Part shown: positions 29,175 to 38,633 of the stretch, in pieces
Position numbering within the stretch: the first letter of the stretch is position 1
Layout of the letters: each line of letters starts with the position of its first letter
Source: a virus
Length of the DNA stretch: 39,110 bases
Direction: 5' to 3' (one strand)
Virus record (IMG/VR): IMGVR_UViG_3300020430_000001
Coordinates: 1 to 39,110 of that record
Made by a program: the position numbers and the translations under genes
Notes under the pieces: generated by a model
What the model saw: the letters and a program-made list of their open reading frames with translations, nothing else
Database searches by the model: none
What the model was told of the DNA's origin: nothing

Positions 29175-31216
29175 TATCTACCCGCCCCTCCAAGAATTCC
29201 ACCCGGCACTCTATAACTACCACCAGCCATAGCCCCTTGTTGCATGCCAACACTTCTAGCTAATGGCGCGGCAACACGGTCAGCCGGGCCCATAATGCGC
29301 CTATTAATCATCTGACCTATTTTTGCTAGAGCCCCGTCATCAACTAATGCTCTTTGCAATATTGCTGGGTCAGTGGTTGTTAGTAGATTTACGAGTTGTC
29401 TGTTTTCAGCTTCAGTTAGACCCCGGCCAAACTTACTAGCTAATGCATTTCCAACTTGGCCTATCAGCATACCAGGATTATTTACTGGGTTTATTGCAGT
29501 CATAGCGGCCCTAGATAGAAGCCCGTCACGCCCTAGAAATTTAGTTTCGTTGGCAACCTCACCAGTAATTGTTTTATTTAAGATTGTATTTGAAGCCTTT
29601 GCAGACTCGTTAGCTACTTCAAGCTTTTTAAATACGCTTTCTACAGTTTCCTCAGGTAATATTTTATCAAGCACCTGGGCGGTGTGGTTTTCTAAATCAC
29701 CTAAATCTTTTATCAATGCGCCTTTTTGTTTACCCACAAATCTGTTTTGTATGGTTATCAAAAAGCCAGTTCTGTAAGCATTTAGCTCAGCATCAGCTCC
29801 AGCTAGTGCAGTTTCTAATTCATCACCTTTTAAATCTTTGCCTTTTATTGCTTCAATGGCATCATCACGGCGTTTTAATAATGCATCTAGTTTAAGCATG
29901 TTTTCACCAGGCTTCCCGGCAAGTGCTTTTTCTCCTAGTTCAAAAGCATCTTTTTCTAAGTTCATGGCTTTAGCTTGTGCTCTTACAGTCGCTAATTCTG
30001 TTAAATTTTGATCCATAATATCACGTAGCTCTTTTGCTACGTCACCATATTCTTTTCCAACAAAACCGCCGCCAGCTTTGCCAAATTCTTTACTAGTAGT
30101 AGCATCAGCTCCACGCCTTACCATTTCAATTTCTTCAACGCTGGGCTTTTTGTTTAGTTTAAAATCACCTTTAGCTATACCAAGTTTTTTAGCTTCAGCT
30201 TCATCAGTAACTTTTGTAATTACATCTTTATATGGCTCACCCGTTAAAGGGTCTATTTTGCCAGTTCTTGTTTTCTGTACTTTTTGTATAGGCTTACCAA
30301 CTCCAGGCAATCTATTAACTGCGTCAATCATTGCATCATCAACAACATCTGGAGCCGTTTGCGTTTTAAAAGGGTCATACAATTCTGCTTGTTCAGTTTT
30401 CATGTCAGCTTTTCTAGTATCTCGTCTTAGTGTAGCACTTGTGCCGTCACCGCCTAGCGCTTGATCCACTTCTTGCATGGCAACATTTCTGGTTTGCCCA
30501 GGTCTAGTTTGCGCCGCTATTGTTATACCTTCACCGCCTGGCTGACTTCTTAATGCTTTCATAGCGGCGTTAAGAGTTTCATTTTCTGAAAGTATTTTGC
30601 CGTCCAACAAATCTTGTAAAATTTCATCTGTTGTTTTGCCAGTTCTTGCCGCTAAACGCTGTATTTCATTATTAACAATGTTTTCCCCGGAGCGCCCAAC
30701 TAACATTTTAGCTTGATTGCCTAGTGCCTTCAAAACGTCACCAGCAAACTTTACGGTCCTATCACCTACAACTGCACCGACACCGCCTGTTACAGCGCCC
30801 CCTGGCACTCTTTTAGCTCTTTCTGCTACGCCACCCTCACCAGTAGCATAAGCATAAGCCCCGCCGTATGCCGCGCCTTGTCTGGCTAAATTGGCAAGCC
30901 TTACTCCAGATCCGGCGGCACCTAAACCACCAGTAAATAATATAGGTATTATCCCGCCAATACCTTCCAATGCCATAGACTGGTAAGGATTTGACTTAGC
31001 AAAGTCTGCTAATGAATTTCTGGCTACATTTAAAACTTGCTCATATTCTGCATCAGTAAAAGTAGAGGTTAAAAATGCTTCAATTTCATCTGAGGTTCCT
31101 AAGCTTAAACCTTGTAATAAACTCCGCAACCGGGCTTTTGCTTTAGACTTTTTTGGTGGGGCTACGGGCTCATTAGTTTGATTTAATAATGCTAATGCTC
31201 TTTCTTTCTCACTCAT
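29174..31216 (-). CDS. Internal virion/DNA-ejection protein (680 aa)
   Basis: MSEKERALALLNQTNEPVAP start. A hydrophobic Gly/Ala-rich segment (GGIIPILFTGGLGAAGSGVR, ~88-107) is followed by a long helical body with alternating charges (VRAQAKAMNLEKDAFELGEK; KKLEVANESAKASNTILNKT). The end is Gly-rich. Large, helical, mildly hydrophobic proteins next to the portal gene in podoviruses are ejected with the DNA to extend the tail. No catalytic motif was found. Coupled to its neighbours by TAATG and ATGA. Confidence 0.68.
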   Translation of the reverse strand: MSEKERALALLNQTNEPVAPPKKSKAKARLRSLLQGLSLGTSDEIEAFLTSTFTDAEYEQVLNVARNSLADFAKSNPYQSMALEGIGGIIPILFTGGLGAAGSGVRLANLARQGAAYGGAYAYATGEGGVAERAKRVPGGAVTGGVGAVVGDRTVKFAGDVLKALGNQAKMLVGRSGENIVNNEIQRLAARTGKTTDEILQDLLDGKILSENETLNAAMKALRSQPGGEGITIAAQTRPGQTRNVAMQEVDQALGGDGTSATLRRDTRKADMKTEQAELYDPFKTQTAPDVVDDAMIDAVNRLPGVGKPIQKVQKTRTGKIDPLTGEPYKDVITKVTDEAEAKKLGIAKGDFKLNKKPSVEEIEMVRRGADATTSKEFGKAGGGFVGKEYGDVAKELRDIMDQNLTELATVRAQAKAMNLEKDAFELGEKALAGKPGENMLKLDALLKRRDDAIEAIKGKDLKGDELETALAGADAELNAYRTGFLITIQNRFVGKQKGALIKDLGDLENHTAQVLDKILPEETVESVFKKLEVANESAKASNTILNKTITGEVANETKFLGRDGLLSRAAMTAINPVNNPGMLIGQVGNALASKFGRGLTEAENRQLVNLLTTTDPAILQRALVDDGALAKIGQMINRRIMGPADRVAAPLARSVGMQQGAMAGGSYRVPGGILGGAGR

Positions 31217-32838
31217 AGCCCAGCCCTCCGCTTCATTTCATCTATAATCATTTGCCGTTTTTCTGGTATGAGCATTGAGTTCCCTGACTTGACCTCCAAA
31301 AACAATTCTTCTAATTCATCAAATTCAGTATCTACGTAGTCATTAACAACTTCCTGTTTATCAAGTACGTTTTCTATATACATACCAATAGTATTATTAG
31401 GATCCGTTAAATACTGAGCCGCTTTCATCAATTCAAATTGATATTTTTTAAGGGCGCTTTCTCTACGCTCAATATATTCTAACAACTCTTTTTCACCTAA
31501 ACCTAATGGCATTTCTTTTGACAAAGCTAAGTCTAGCTCGCCTTTAGAAAGTGCGCCAAATGTTACAGACCCAACAACGTCCAAACCTAAGCTTGTGGCC
31601 GCAAATTGTAATTCTTGCGCTTCTAAAGACACATTTGGAAAATATTGAGTTAAAAAACCCGTTACGTTTATATTATCTGCTATTGCCCGGCGTAAAGCAT
31701 CTTTTGCTATTTCAAAACTTTTCAATGAGCTGTTTGTATTTGCCATTTTGCTCATTGTGTCCTCAACAAGATTTCCTTGTATTGCACCAGTCTTTTTTGA
31801 AAGTTCTTCTTGCCGGGCAAGCTCTAGCTCTAGTTTTTGGCCTTCATTGCGTAACTCGTTTATTCTTTCGTTGTCAGTAATTTCCTCATTATTTAAAAAA
31901 TACTTTATTGTGCCGTCTTGGAATTGTTGAACCCTAAAACCATTAGGGTACAAAAATGTGTCAGCTTCAGTTTTGTTGCCAGTGCTAGCGCCAGTTTTAT
32001 CTAAGTATTCTGTCATAGCGCCACCCGCCCCAATAGCTGGCACCATTTCTAAAACACGTTGCGCTTTAGCATCACCCGCTCGAGCTTTAGCAGTTAAAAA
32101 TTCTATGGTGGCATTTTTTTGTTTATCCAGTTTTTTCTGTTCTTTGTTGTCCTGGATATCCTGGGCCGCCATTTCCATCAAAGGGCGCAAGGAATCGGGA
32201 TTGCCGCTTAAGCTCATCAAGGCCAATGCTAAACGGTCACTAGCTTCCTCGTCCTCACCAGTTACAGCTTGCTTAACCTTGTCAAACCCACCGCCTACAG
32301 CGTTGCCTATCATTGCTAATAGACCTGGCTTAGTGCCAGTCATTGCTTGGCTTTGATTAACAGCATTGTTTGTTAAACTAGGCTCCAAAAGGTTAGTTAC
32401 ATTAAGCGGCGCAACCATAGCTGTTTTCCTTTTTTTTTTAGGTTTTCCAAATAAGTGATCTCCTATAGTTTGCCAGTTGCCTCCCGCCATCTGGCCCCAA
32501 CTAGGATTTGAAATATTAGGATTGTAAAAATGGGTAGCCCCACGAGTAGGGTCATTGTAGTTTTGATCTAAAAGCTGGTCAGTTACAGAATAAGCCACAT
32601 TGCTAGGCTGTATATTTGCAACGTCAACGCCTTGCTCACCGCCAGCATAACCAGTCGTTTTATTCCAAACTGAAAACTGACCGGGCTGTAATATTACATC
32701 ATGCAAATTATTTGCATAGTTAGGGCTCATCAATCTATTCATAATCACTGAGCCGACTGAAAGCATACCAAGTGCCCCCTGGTTGCCAGCCTCAGCCTCT
32801 AAAGTTTTTGCTAATATATCTCTAGCGTTTAAGTTCAT
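31213..32838 (-). CDS. Virion protein with SleB-type cell-wall hydrolase domain (541 aa)
   Basis: Residues ~5-135 match the SleB/Hydrolase_2 fold: RDILAKTLEAEAGNQGALGM with the E-x-E/A-x2-G core, VGSVIMNRLMSPNYANNLHD, VILQPGQFSVWN and THFYNPNISNPSWG. The rest is a helical body (YIERRESALKKYQFELMKAA) typical of ejection proteins. It could open peptidoglycan locally during DNA entry, as other virion-associated lysins do. Coupled by TAATG to the upstream gene. Confidence 0.8.
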   Translation of the reverse strand: MNLNARDILAKTLEAEAGNQGALGMLSVGSVIMNRLMSPNYANNLHDVILQPGQFSVWNKTTGYAGGEQGVDVANIQPSNVAYSVTDQLLDQNYNDPTRGATHFYNPNISNPSWGQMAGGNWQTIGDHLFGKPKKKRKTAMVAPLNVTNLLEPSLTNNAVNQSQAMTGTKPGLLAMIGNAVGGGFDKVKQAVTGEDEEASDRLALALMSLSGNPDSLRPLMEMAAQDIQDNKEQKKLDKQKNATIEFLTAKARAGDAKAQRVLEMVPAIGAGGAMTEYLDKTGASTGNKTEADTFLYPNGFRVQQFQDGTIKYFLNNEEITDNERINELRNEGQKLELELARQEELSKKTGAIQGNLVEDTMSKMANTNSSLKSFEIAKDALRRAIADNINVTGFLTQYFPNVSLEAQELQFAATSLGLDVVGSVTFGALSKGELDLALSKEMPLGLGEKELLEYIERRESALKKYQFELMKAAQYLTDPNNTIGMYIENVLDKQEVVNDYVDTEFDELEELFLEVKSGNSMLIPEKRQMIIDEMKRRAGL

Positions 32839-33593
32839 TAACCAAATAGACCCATGTTAGGAAATGCATATTTAATAGCTCCGAGAGTTCCTAATATTCC
32901 TGGGTTGTTAGTTGTCATTGTGCTTTGTGGTTTTGGCACAACTCCAAGAGCTGTTAAGGGCATTGTTAGACTATCAGCCGGGGAAGTCGTATAGTTGGAA
33001 AAATCTGTTCTTGCCGCGTCTATGAGCTGTTGCTGTAACGCTTGCTGTAACAAGCCCTGAGCCATCAAATCATTGTTAATTGTTCTACCAGTAGTAAACG
33101 CCTGGTTAGCAAGCCCAGCCAACTGATTAGCCGCTCCTAAACGCTGATTGCGGTCAGCCATGGCGTTACTTATTGCCGTATTGTAACCCGTCATACGCAA
33201 AGGCGCTATTGTATTAGCCGCCAGTCTGCCAAACTCAGCATTTGTTGTGCCTTCCATAACACCTTGCCTACTACCGCCATATGCGCCAGCCGCTTGTGCT
33301 TGTGCCCCAACATCATTAATTGCCATTTGGCGTTGCCTATCTATGTCACTTTGCACATTTTGGATAACTTCATCTTGGAAGGGGTTGTTAAATGCGCCAA
33401 CGTTTAATGGGCCGCCTAGAATGCCAGTCGTTGCACCCATAGCATTTTGCAAACCAGTTGCCGCCGCATTGTTTACATTAAAACCGCCACTCATATCACC
33501 ACCTGGTCCAGCCAGGTTTGGAGTTGTGTTGTAGTAATCACCTTGCGGGAGTTCGGTAACTCCACCGCCTTTGCCACCACTTGCCGCGCCCAT
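32838..33593 (-). CDS. Internal virion protein (251 aa)
   Basis: The centre NPFQDEVIQNVQSDIDRQRQ, then MAINDVGAQAQAAGAYGGSR and QGVMEGTTNAEFGRLAAN, is a recognisable pattern of small internal virion proteins in marine podoviruses. N- and C-termini are Gly/Thr/Pro-rich. A good AAAGGAGG site precedes the start, and a recurrent-motif copy lies 30 bp upstream inside the end of the previous gene. Role in DNA ejection or core assembly is inferred. Confidence 0.68.
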   Translation of the reverse strand: MGAASGGKGGGVTELPQGDYYNTTPNLAGPGGDMSGGFNVNNAAATGLQNAMGATTGILGGPLNVGAFNNPFQDEVIQNVQSDIDRQRQMAINDVGAQAQAAGAYGGSRQGVMEGTTNAEFGRLAANTIAPLRMTGYNTAISNAMADRNQRLGAANQLAGLANQAFTTGRTINNDLMAQGLLQQALQQQLIDAARTDFSNYTTSPADSLTMPLTALGVVPKPQSTMTTNNPGILGTLGAIKYAFPNMGLFG

Positions 33594-33594
33594 T

Positions 33595-34761
33595 TTATAC
33601 CTCCTTTATTGTACGAGATAAATGTATCTTGTACTTGTATAAATTTCCACATAAGCGACTGAACGGTTCGCCTACAAGCTTAATCATTTTACCAACATAG
33701 TTAGGCTTATATTCTTTTGGCTTCATGCAATGCGCCATTTCTTCAGCCCAGGCTTTTACAATAGGCCACATTAACAATCTAACAATTCTAGCAAAAAATG
33801 TATTTTTCTGAATGTAATTAGCCGTTGGAATTCCCCACAAGTGATAACCTTTAATAAGGGTAGGGTCCTCTCTTAAAACCTTTACGCCATAGCGACGATC
33901 AAGTTGCCAAATTTCTTTTGGTAAATATCCCATTTTACAATAAGCTGAGCACATAACGGTGCCGTCACCACTTGCAACACTTTTAACATCATCAACAACC
34001 TTATCTTTCATATTAGATACGTCTTTTCTGATTTGACCAAAATGTTCACCAACAGACATATCAAAAGGGTTTTCATCCCTCATTCTAAAACCACGTTCTG
34101 CCGCTTCTCTAGGAGACATTTGACCCGGTTTATTTCCAACAGCATAAATTCCACCGTCAGGCGTTTGGGCAAAGCCTATTGCACCAGCTTCATTACCAGC
34201 CGCGAAATTTTTCTTTTGGCGTTCCATATGTTGAGCCATAAAGTCAGCTCTTTCTTGACCAACTCCACCGCTATTACTGCCGCCAACTCCAGCTCCAGCT
34301 CCACCGCCAGAGCCCTCTAAACCATCACTAACCAAAGGCATATAACCTATGTTAGAGACATTACCAGCGTTTACGCCAGTAGTTCCAGTAAATGGATTAA
34401 TAAAAAAGCTATCAATGTAAGACGCCTGGGCTGGTCGATCAGCTCTAAATTCATCCATTGTAGCATCAAATATAGGTTTAGCTGAATAACCCAAAACACC
34501 ACCGCCATAATCAGTTGGGGCATCCATACCGCCAAAAACGTCATTTCCAGTAGGAGCTGATAATCCAAACGCATTAGCTGTATTTGCTGTATTCAAAAAG
34601 CTACTATTTTGCATTGGAGTAAAAGCGGCAACGGTAGGGCCATAGCTCAGTGGTACTGGACCCATACGGCTTACCCGGTCAGCTTGATTAAGATTTCTTT
34701 GTGCCGCATCCTCTAACCATCTTGGTATGGTAGTATCTACAGACTTGCCACCTTTGCCCAT
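33595..34761 (-). CDS. Internal virion protein with conserved C-terminal domain (388 aa)
   Basis: The N-terminal half is low complexity and Gly-rich (GGGAGAGVGGSNSGGVGQER). The C-terminal ~110 residues are a distinct domain: VMCSAYCKMGYLPKEIWQLD, GYHLWGIPTANYIQKNTFF and IVKAWAEEMAHCM, seen at the end of other phage internal proteins. Two Cys pairs occur there. The function is unknown. It lies 1 bp from the next gene. Confidence 0.62.
   Translation of the reverse strand: MGKGGKSVDTTIPRWLEDAAQRNLNQADRVSRMGPVPLSYGPTVAAFTPMQNSSFLNTANTANAFGLSAPTGNDVFGGMDAPTDYGGGVLGYSAKPIFDATMDEFRADRPAQASYIDSFFINPFTGTTGVNAGNVSNIGYMPLVSDGLEGSGGGAGAGVGGSNSGGVGQERADFMAQHMERQKKNFAAGNEAGAIGFAQTPDGGIYAVGNKPGQMSPREAAERGFRMRDENPFDMSVGEHFGQIRKDVSNMKDKVVDDVKSVASGDGTVMCSAYCKMGYLPKEIWQLDRRYGVKVLREDPTLIKGYHLWGIPTANYIQKNTFFARIVRLLMWPIVKAWAEEMAHCMKPKEYKPNYVGKMIKLVGEPFSRLCGNLYKYKIHLSRTIKEV
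33623..33640 (-). promoter_or_regulatory. Recurrent motif copy before the 251-aa virion gene
   Basis: On the minus strand, ATACAAGTACAAGATACA, 30 bp upstream of the start at 33593 and inside the last codons (YKYKIH) of the previous gene, followed by an AAAGGAGG ribosome site. Confidence 0.55.
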
Positions 34762-34764
34762 TTT

Positions 34765-35154
34765 TTAAATCTCCTTTACATAGCTAGAGTGAATTGGCTT
34801 CCAGCCATATTTTTCTAAAGGTTTTTTCCAGCCAAAACGCCCGGTCATATTGAGGGCGCTACAGCCTTGCTCTTTTGCCCAAGTTATCACAGACTCGTGC
34901 ATTTCCAGAATTTCCGCGAGATCACCCCCGCCAAGAAACACATTTAAAACTTTTTTCTTTGGATAAGTTACTATTTCTGTAACCAGGCAACTATTATCAT
35001 TTGGCCATAATTGCATCGTGCCTTTATACAAACCCTCATAAATATCAATAATATCATGAGTGCCGCCCGTGTATTTCAAAGCGGCTTCTATATATTTTTT
35101 ACAACGCTTAAATTCCTGATTGCCTAGAAGCTGGTCAGTTGTACTCTTTTCCAT
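34765..35154 (-). CDS. GNAT-like internal virion protein (129 aa)
   Basis: The core IDIYEGLYKGTMQLWPNDNS, then CLVTEIVTYPKKKVLNVFLG, GGDLAEILEMHESVITWAKE and QGCSALNMTGRFGWKKPLEK, matches a small GNAT-fold family frequent in podovirus structural regions. The canonical acetyl-CoA loop (Q/RxxGxG/A) is not evident; GGGDL lies where it might be. Virion location and lack of the loop suggest a structural use. It overlaps the next upstream gene by 31 bp. Confidence 0.7.
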   Translation of the reverse strand: MEKSTTDQLLGNQEFKRCKKYIEAALKYTGGTHDIIDIYEGLYKGTMQLWPNDNSCLVTEIVTYPKKKVLNVFLGGGDLAEILEMHESVITWAKEQGCSALNMTGRFGWKKPLEKYGWKPIHSSYVKEI

Positions 35155-35471
35155 ATTGCAGTGGTTCCGTCATAATTATTTGTGCAAACATAAATGTAAT
35201 TTGTATCCCAGCTTATCATGCCAGTGACATTACCCGTAACGCCAATACTGGTCGGTGGGGGGGCTTGTTTCATAGCAACTTGTCTAAAAGCGTTTTGAGC
35301 TGAAATAACTGGGTAGTTTTTTGTATCATCCCATAATAAAATACCGTTTTCTGACGGGTTATCATCACTTGTTCTAAAATATAATTTGCCTAAATTACGT
35401 TGCAAATAAATATTTAGCTGTCTGCCCCATTGTCTGAGATCCGGGCCAAGTACTGGCAAATTTACTGGCAT
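35124..35471 (-). CDS. Small tail-associated protein (115 aa)
   Basis: The start at 35471 (MPVNLPVLGPDLRQWGRQLN) overlaps the 1053-aa gene stop as TAATG; a start at 35522 would lie inside that gene. The sequence NIYLQRNLGKLYFRTSDDNP, then ENGILLWDDTKNYPVISAQN, is a recurring small tail protein in marine podoviruses. Ending YIYVCTNNYDGTTAIWKRV has the pattern of a short beta domain. Role in tail assembly is inferred. Confidence 0.65.
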   Translation of the reverse strand: MPVNLPVLGPDLRQWGRQLNIYLQRNLGKLYFRTSDDNPSENGILLWDDTKNYPVISAQNAFRQVAMKQAPPPTSIGVTGNVTGMISWDTNYIYVCTNNYDGTTAIWKRVQLTSF

Positions 35472-38400
35472 TATCTTTTGCCTCCCGGCCTTACATCGAG
35501 CCTCATGGTGCCCACTTTCCAATCTGTTGACCGTGCACCATCAACACGCATTTTTACCTGGCGACCCTGAAATCTTAATGATGTTGGATTTGATGGGTTA
35601 AATGGGCCATAACTTCTTTCTGTATTGTTTGGATGAAACTTTGTCTTAAAGGTTAAATTTACGTCACCCTGGGTTCTTTCATCAGTTATAACATCAGTCA
35701 CATTCATTACCTGGTCACCGTTGCCAATTTCCAGGGGTCCTGTTTCACAAAAAATATTTCCAGTACTAATGTTATAACCAATTTCATGATTATAAACATT
35801 TTGATTAGCAGATATTGTAAAAGCTACATTCCCCATATTTGCGTGGTGTTGACAGTAAAAATAGAGGTTAGGAGTACTACTCGTAACTGTTATTTGAGTA
35901 TAGCTACCAGGCTGACCAGGTACGCCCACAATTACAACATTATCTGTATATTGTACACCGCCGCCATGTGTGCCGTTTTCTGTTGTGGAAAATTTAAGAG
36001 GGTGGTTTGAATTGCTTGAGTCGGATTGATCAAATTTATAAGTATTTCCTTCAACTAATGAAATTGTTGGAGCCGCGCCGTTATACCCACCTATGTAATA
36101 TCTATTACCACTACCAGGGTTTGCTACCGTAACAAGTAACGTTTCTGTTACAGCTTCATTACCACCAGTCATAAAGGGATTGGCAAAAACGCCACGACTA
36201 GCGCCAGCCGTCCTTGATAAATTACCAATGAGCCAGTGACCATCCCCATAATCATAACCTACGTAACGGTCTATCTCATTAGAATTTGATGAACAATAAA
36301 ACCACCAAATTTCAGAATGGCTAGCTAAACTCATGCCCCAAACTTTACTTTGTTGAGCCTGGTTAAAATCATTAAAAACGTGATCATGAACGTCACATTT
36401 TAAAGTTTCTACAGTGTTGCCATCAAAATAATAAAAATTCTCTTGCCCATACCAAAAACAACCCTGGTCAACAGCCACCGCGCTTAGCCTGGAAACTGCC
36501 CCTGAATTTGTAGCTATACGGTTTACAGAATAGACATACGGGGGGCCAGTATATACCGCAAGATGTGTATCTGTATCTGTTAGGATAAGAGTACCGCCCC
36601 GCGTTCTTACCGCTTGTAGGCACTGCCCCGAACTTGCCAGCTCTATGTCACCAGCTTCATTTGTGGGAGCCGCAACCCATGTATTTAAATCTTCTTTGTC
36701 ACTCCAGGCAATCTTACGTGAATTCCCACCCGCACCAATGCACATTAAAAAACGTTCTTCAGTAACAACAATGCCTTTATTATTAATTGGAGCATTGGCA
36801 ATCGGCTCTAGCACTCTTTTTTGTTTTAAAGAAATATCATCAATGTAAAAATTTTGAGTGTTTGCGGCTGGGATAATTTCTATTTTAACTTCTGTATCAT
36901 CAGACCCAAACCTAAATAAATTTTGACCTGATAAGAGAGTTTGATTTACTAATTCTGTTGTGCTTGTTGTGCCTGTTACTTTAACAGTAACGTCTGGCGT
37001 TACTGCATCATCTACGTCAGAATTTGGGTCCAACAAAGTTATTTCAAAATCATATGTATCTTGAACATCTGGCGTTGAAACTAAGCCACTTACAGTTTGA
37101 TCTAAATTGCCCCCAGCCGGGTTTGCGTATTGTAATTGATGAAAACCTCCAACAATAAAATTTTGAACAAATCTATGATAACCCACACCATCATCAACGT
37201 TAGATGTTAAATTTATTGGAGTGCCAAAATTTCCTACAACTGTAACGGTATTTCCCATATAAGAACCATGTACCTGGCACAAATATGAAGCTGGAATTTG
37301 TCCAGAAGTAGGCACTGAAACAACATGACTTGAGCCAGGTTGCCCAGGCACACCATTTTGAACAGTAGCAAACGTAACGCCACTAGCATCTTGAAACACC
37401 AGTGGATGGCCTGTGTTGGAATTATCAGAAGTGTCAAATGTATAAGTTTGGCCTCGTAATAATGTTATCGGTGGATTAGCCACGCCATCCAAATAGAAAA
37501 CACCACCTACCACCGTTAAAGTTACCGATGTTGCCAGGGTATTTGTATTTTGTGTATAAGTTGTTGAAAGTTGATAGGTGTTATTTACGGTATCTCTATT
37601 AATTATATAATAATGACCGTGATCTGTAAGCCCACCTATAGCAGTAGTTGCGCCGTTTTCTAAATTATAGATAATAGGCATCCCATCTACAAAATGAGGA
37701 TCAGTGCAGTTAATTGTGTTATCTGTTAAATTAACATTTTGTGAAGGATTATTAAATTGATGACTTTTAACATTTGCTAGATCAAGAGTTGCCCCGTTTG
37801 GCGTTGCGGCTAATTCTAATTCACTACCGTTATGTGTAAAATCAATTTTTACATAATACGTATTGCCACTAACTAGTGGACTAACCGCGGTTGAGCCGGG
37901 CGGCACGTAATAAATAACTGGGTCGCCATCAGAAAATGGTTGATCTGATAATATGTTGCCGTTTGCGTCCACAAATTCTATTTCATCATGAAATGCGTTC
38001 CAACTTGTATAATCGCTAGCATTAATAAATCTTGTCAATGAACCCCAGCGTGCTTTTCCATTAGAAATAGACCAGCCAACGCCTTTGTTCCAATTCGTAT
38101 CAGTTGCAAACTCGCCATTAGTAACTAATTCTGACCCGCCAGTTGTGTTTAAATCCCAAACAAAAGCGCGGCCATCATCTGAGTGAAATGCAACGCCAGC
38201 TTGCCCAAAATTATCAATTTGCCAAATGCTACATTCTAAGGGAATAGACGCCGAAGTTACTGGCCGGGGTTGTCCATAGTAACCCGTTCCGTAATAACCA
38301 TTACCGTAACCAGTGCTAACAGCCGCATCTATACGGCCAGTTGCTAGGTCATCTGGCGTTAAATCATAACTTACCCCGGATCCAGTCATTGCTATAAATT

Positions 38401-38632
38401 GGTCGTGTGTACCTCCAGCTATCCAGGCAGTTCCAGCGTTATCTTGCCACGTATGCAATCCTCTAACAGGGTCTCTGGAAAATCTATTTTTTCTTACCGT
38501 CCAGCCGCCTATTGGCCGTAAACTTCCATCAAGCCATCTAACAAGTGACCCATTTTGCCACCTATTAGCACCCTCATATTCAGTGCCATTTTTATAAAAT
38601 CCAGGTGGTAATTTTATAGGAACTAAAGTCAT
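35471..38632 (-). CDS. Large tail protein with beta-propeller-like core, cupredoxin-like inserts and split CBM-like domain (1053 aa)
   Basis: The N-terminus MTLVPIKLPPGFYKNGTEYE and later TWVAAPTNEAGDIELASSGQ, ILTDTDTHLAVYTGPPYVYS and WWFYCSSNSNEIDRYVGYDY fit a tail-hub/nozzle family comparable to P22 gp10 and T7 gp12. At ~residue 167 a carbohydrate-binding-like domain starts (ELVTNGEFATDTNWNKG) and is completed only near ~570-630 (YDFEITLLDPN, NFYIDDISLKQ). Two inserts resemble cupredoxins: GHPLVF...YLCQVHGSYMGN (~405-465) and NHPLKF...YFYCQHHANMGN (~885-950), with His, Cys, His and Met in type-1-copper-like places. Metal binding is not proved. Confidence 0.75.
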   Translation of the reverse strand: MTLVPIKLPPGFYKNGTEYEGANRWQNGSLVRWLDGSLRPIGGWTVRKNRFSRDPVRGLHTWQDNAGTAWIAGGTHDQFIAMTGSGVSYDLTPDDLATGRIDAAVSTGYGNGYYGTGYYGQPRPVTSASIPLECSIWQIDNFGQAGVAFHSDDGRAFVWDLNTTGGSELVTNGEFATDTNWNKGVGWSISNGKARWGSLTRFINASDYTSWNAFHDEIEFVDANGNILSDQPFSDGDPVIYYVPPGSTAVSPLVSGNTYYVKIDFTHNGSELELAATPNGATLDLANVKSHQFNNPSQNVNLTDNTINCTDPHFVDGMPIIYNLENGATTAIGGLTDHGHYYIINRDTVNNTYQLSTTYTQNTNTLATSVTLTVVGGVFYLDGVANPPITLLRGQTYTFDTSDNSNTGHPLVFQDASGVTFATVQNGVPGQPGSSHVVSVPTSGQIPASYLCQVHGSYMGNTVTVVGNFGTPINLTSNVDDGVGYHRFVQNFIVGGFHQLQYANPAGGNLDQTVSGLVSTPDVQDTYDFEITLLDPNSDVDDAVTPDVTVKVTGTTSTTELVNQTLLSGQNLFRFGSDDTEVKIEIIPAANTQNFYIDDISLKQKRVLEPIANAPINNKGIVVTEERFLMCIGAGGNSRKIAWSDKEDLNTWVAAPTNEAGDIELASSGQCLQAVRTRGGTLILTDTDTHLAVYTGPPYVYSVNRIATNSGAVSRLSAVAVDQGCFWYGQENFYYFDGNTVETLKCDVHDHVFNDFNQAQQSKVWGMSLASHSEIWWFYCSSNSNEIDRYVGYDYGDGHWLIGNLSRTAGASRGVFANPFMTGGNEAVTETLLVTVANPGSGNRYYIGGYNGAAPTISLVEGNTYKFDQSDSSNSNHPLKFSTTENGTHGGGVQYTDNVVIVGVPGQPGSYTQITVTSSTPNLYFYCQHHANMGNVAFTISANQNVYNHEIGYNISTGNIFCETGPLEIGNGDQVMNVTDVITDERTQGDVNLTFKTKFHPNNTERSYGPFNPSNPTSLRFQGRQVKMRVDGARSTDWKVGTMRLDVRPGGKR

Positions 38633-38633
38633 T

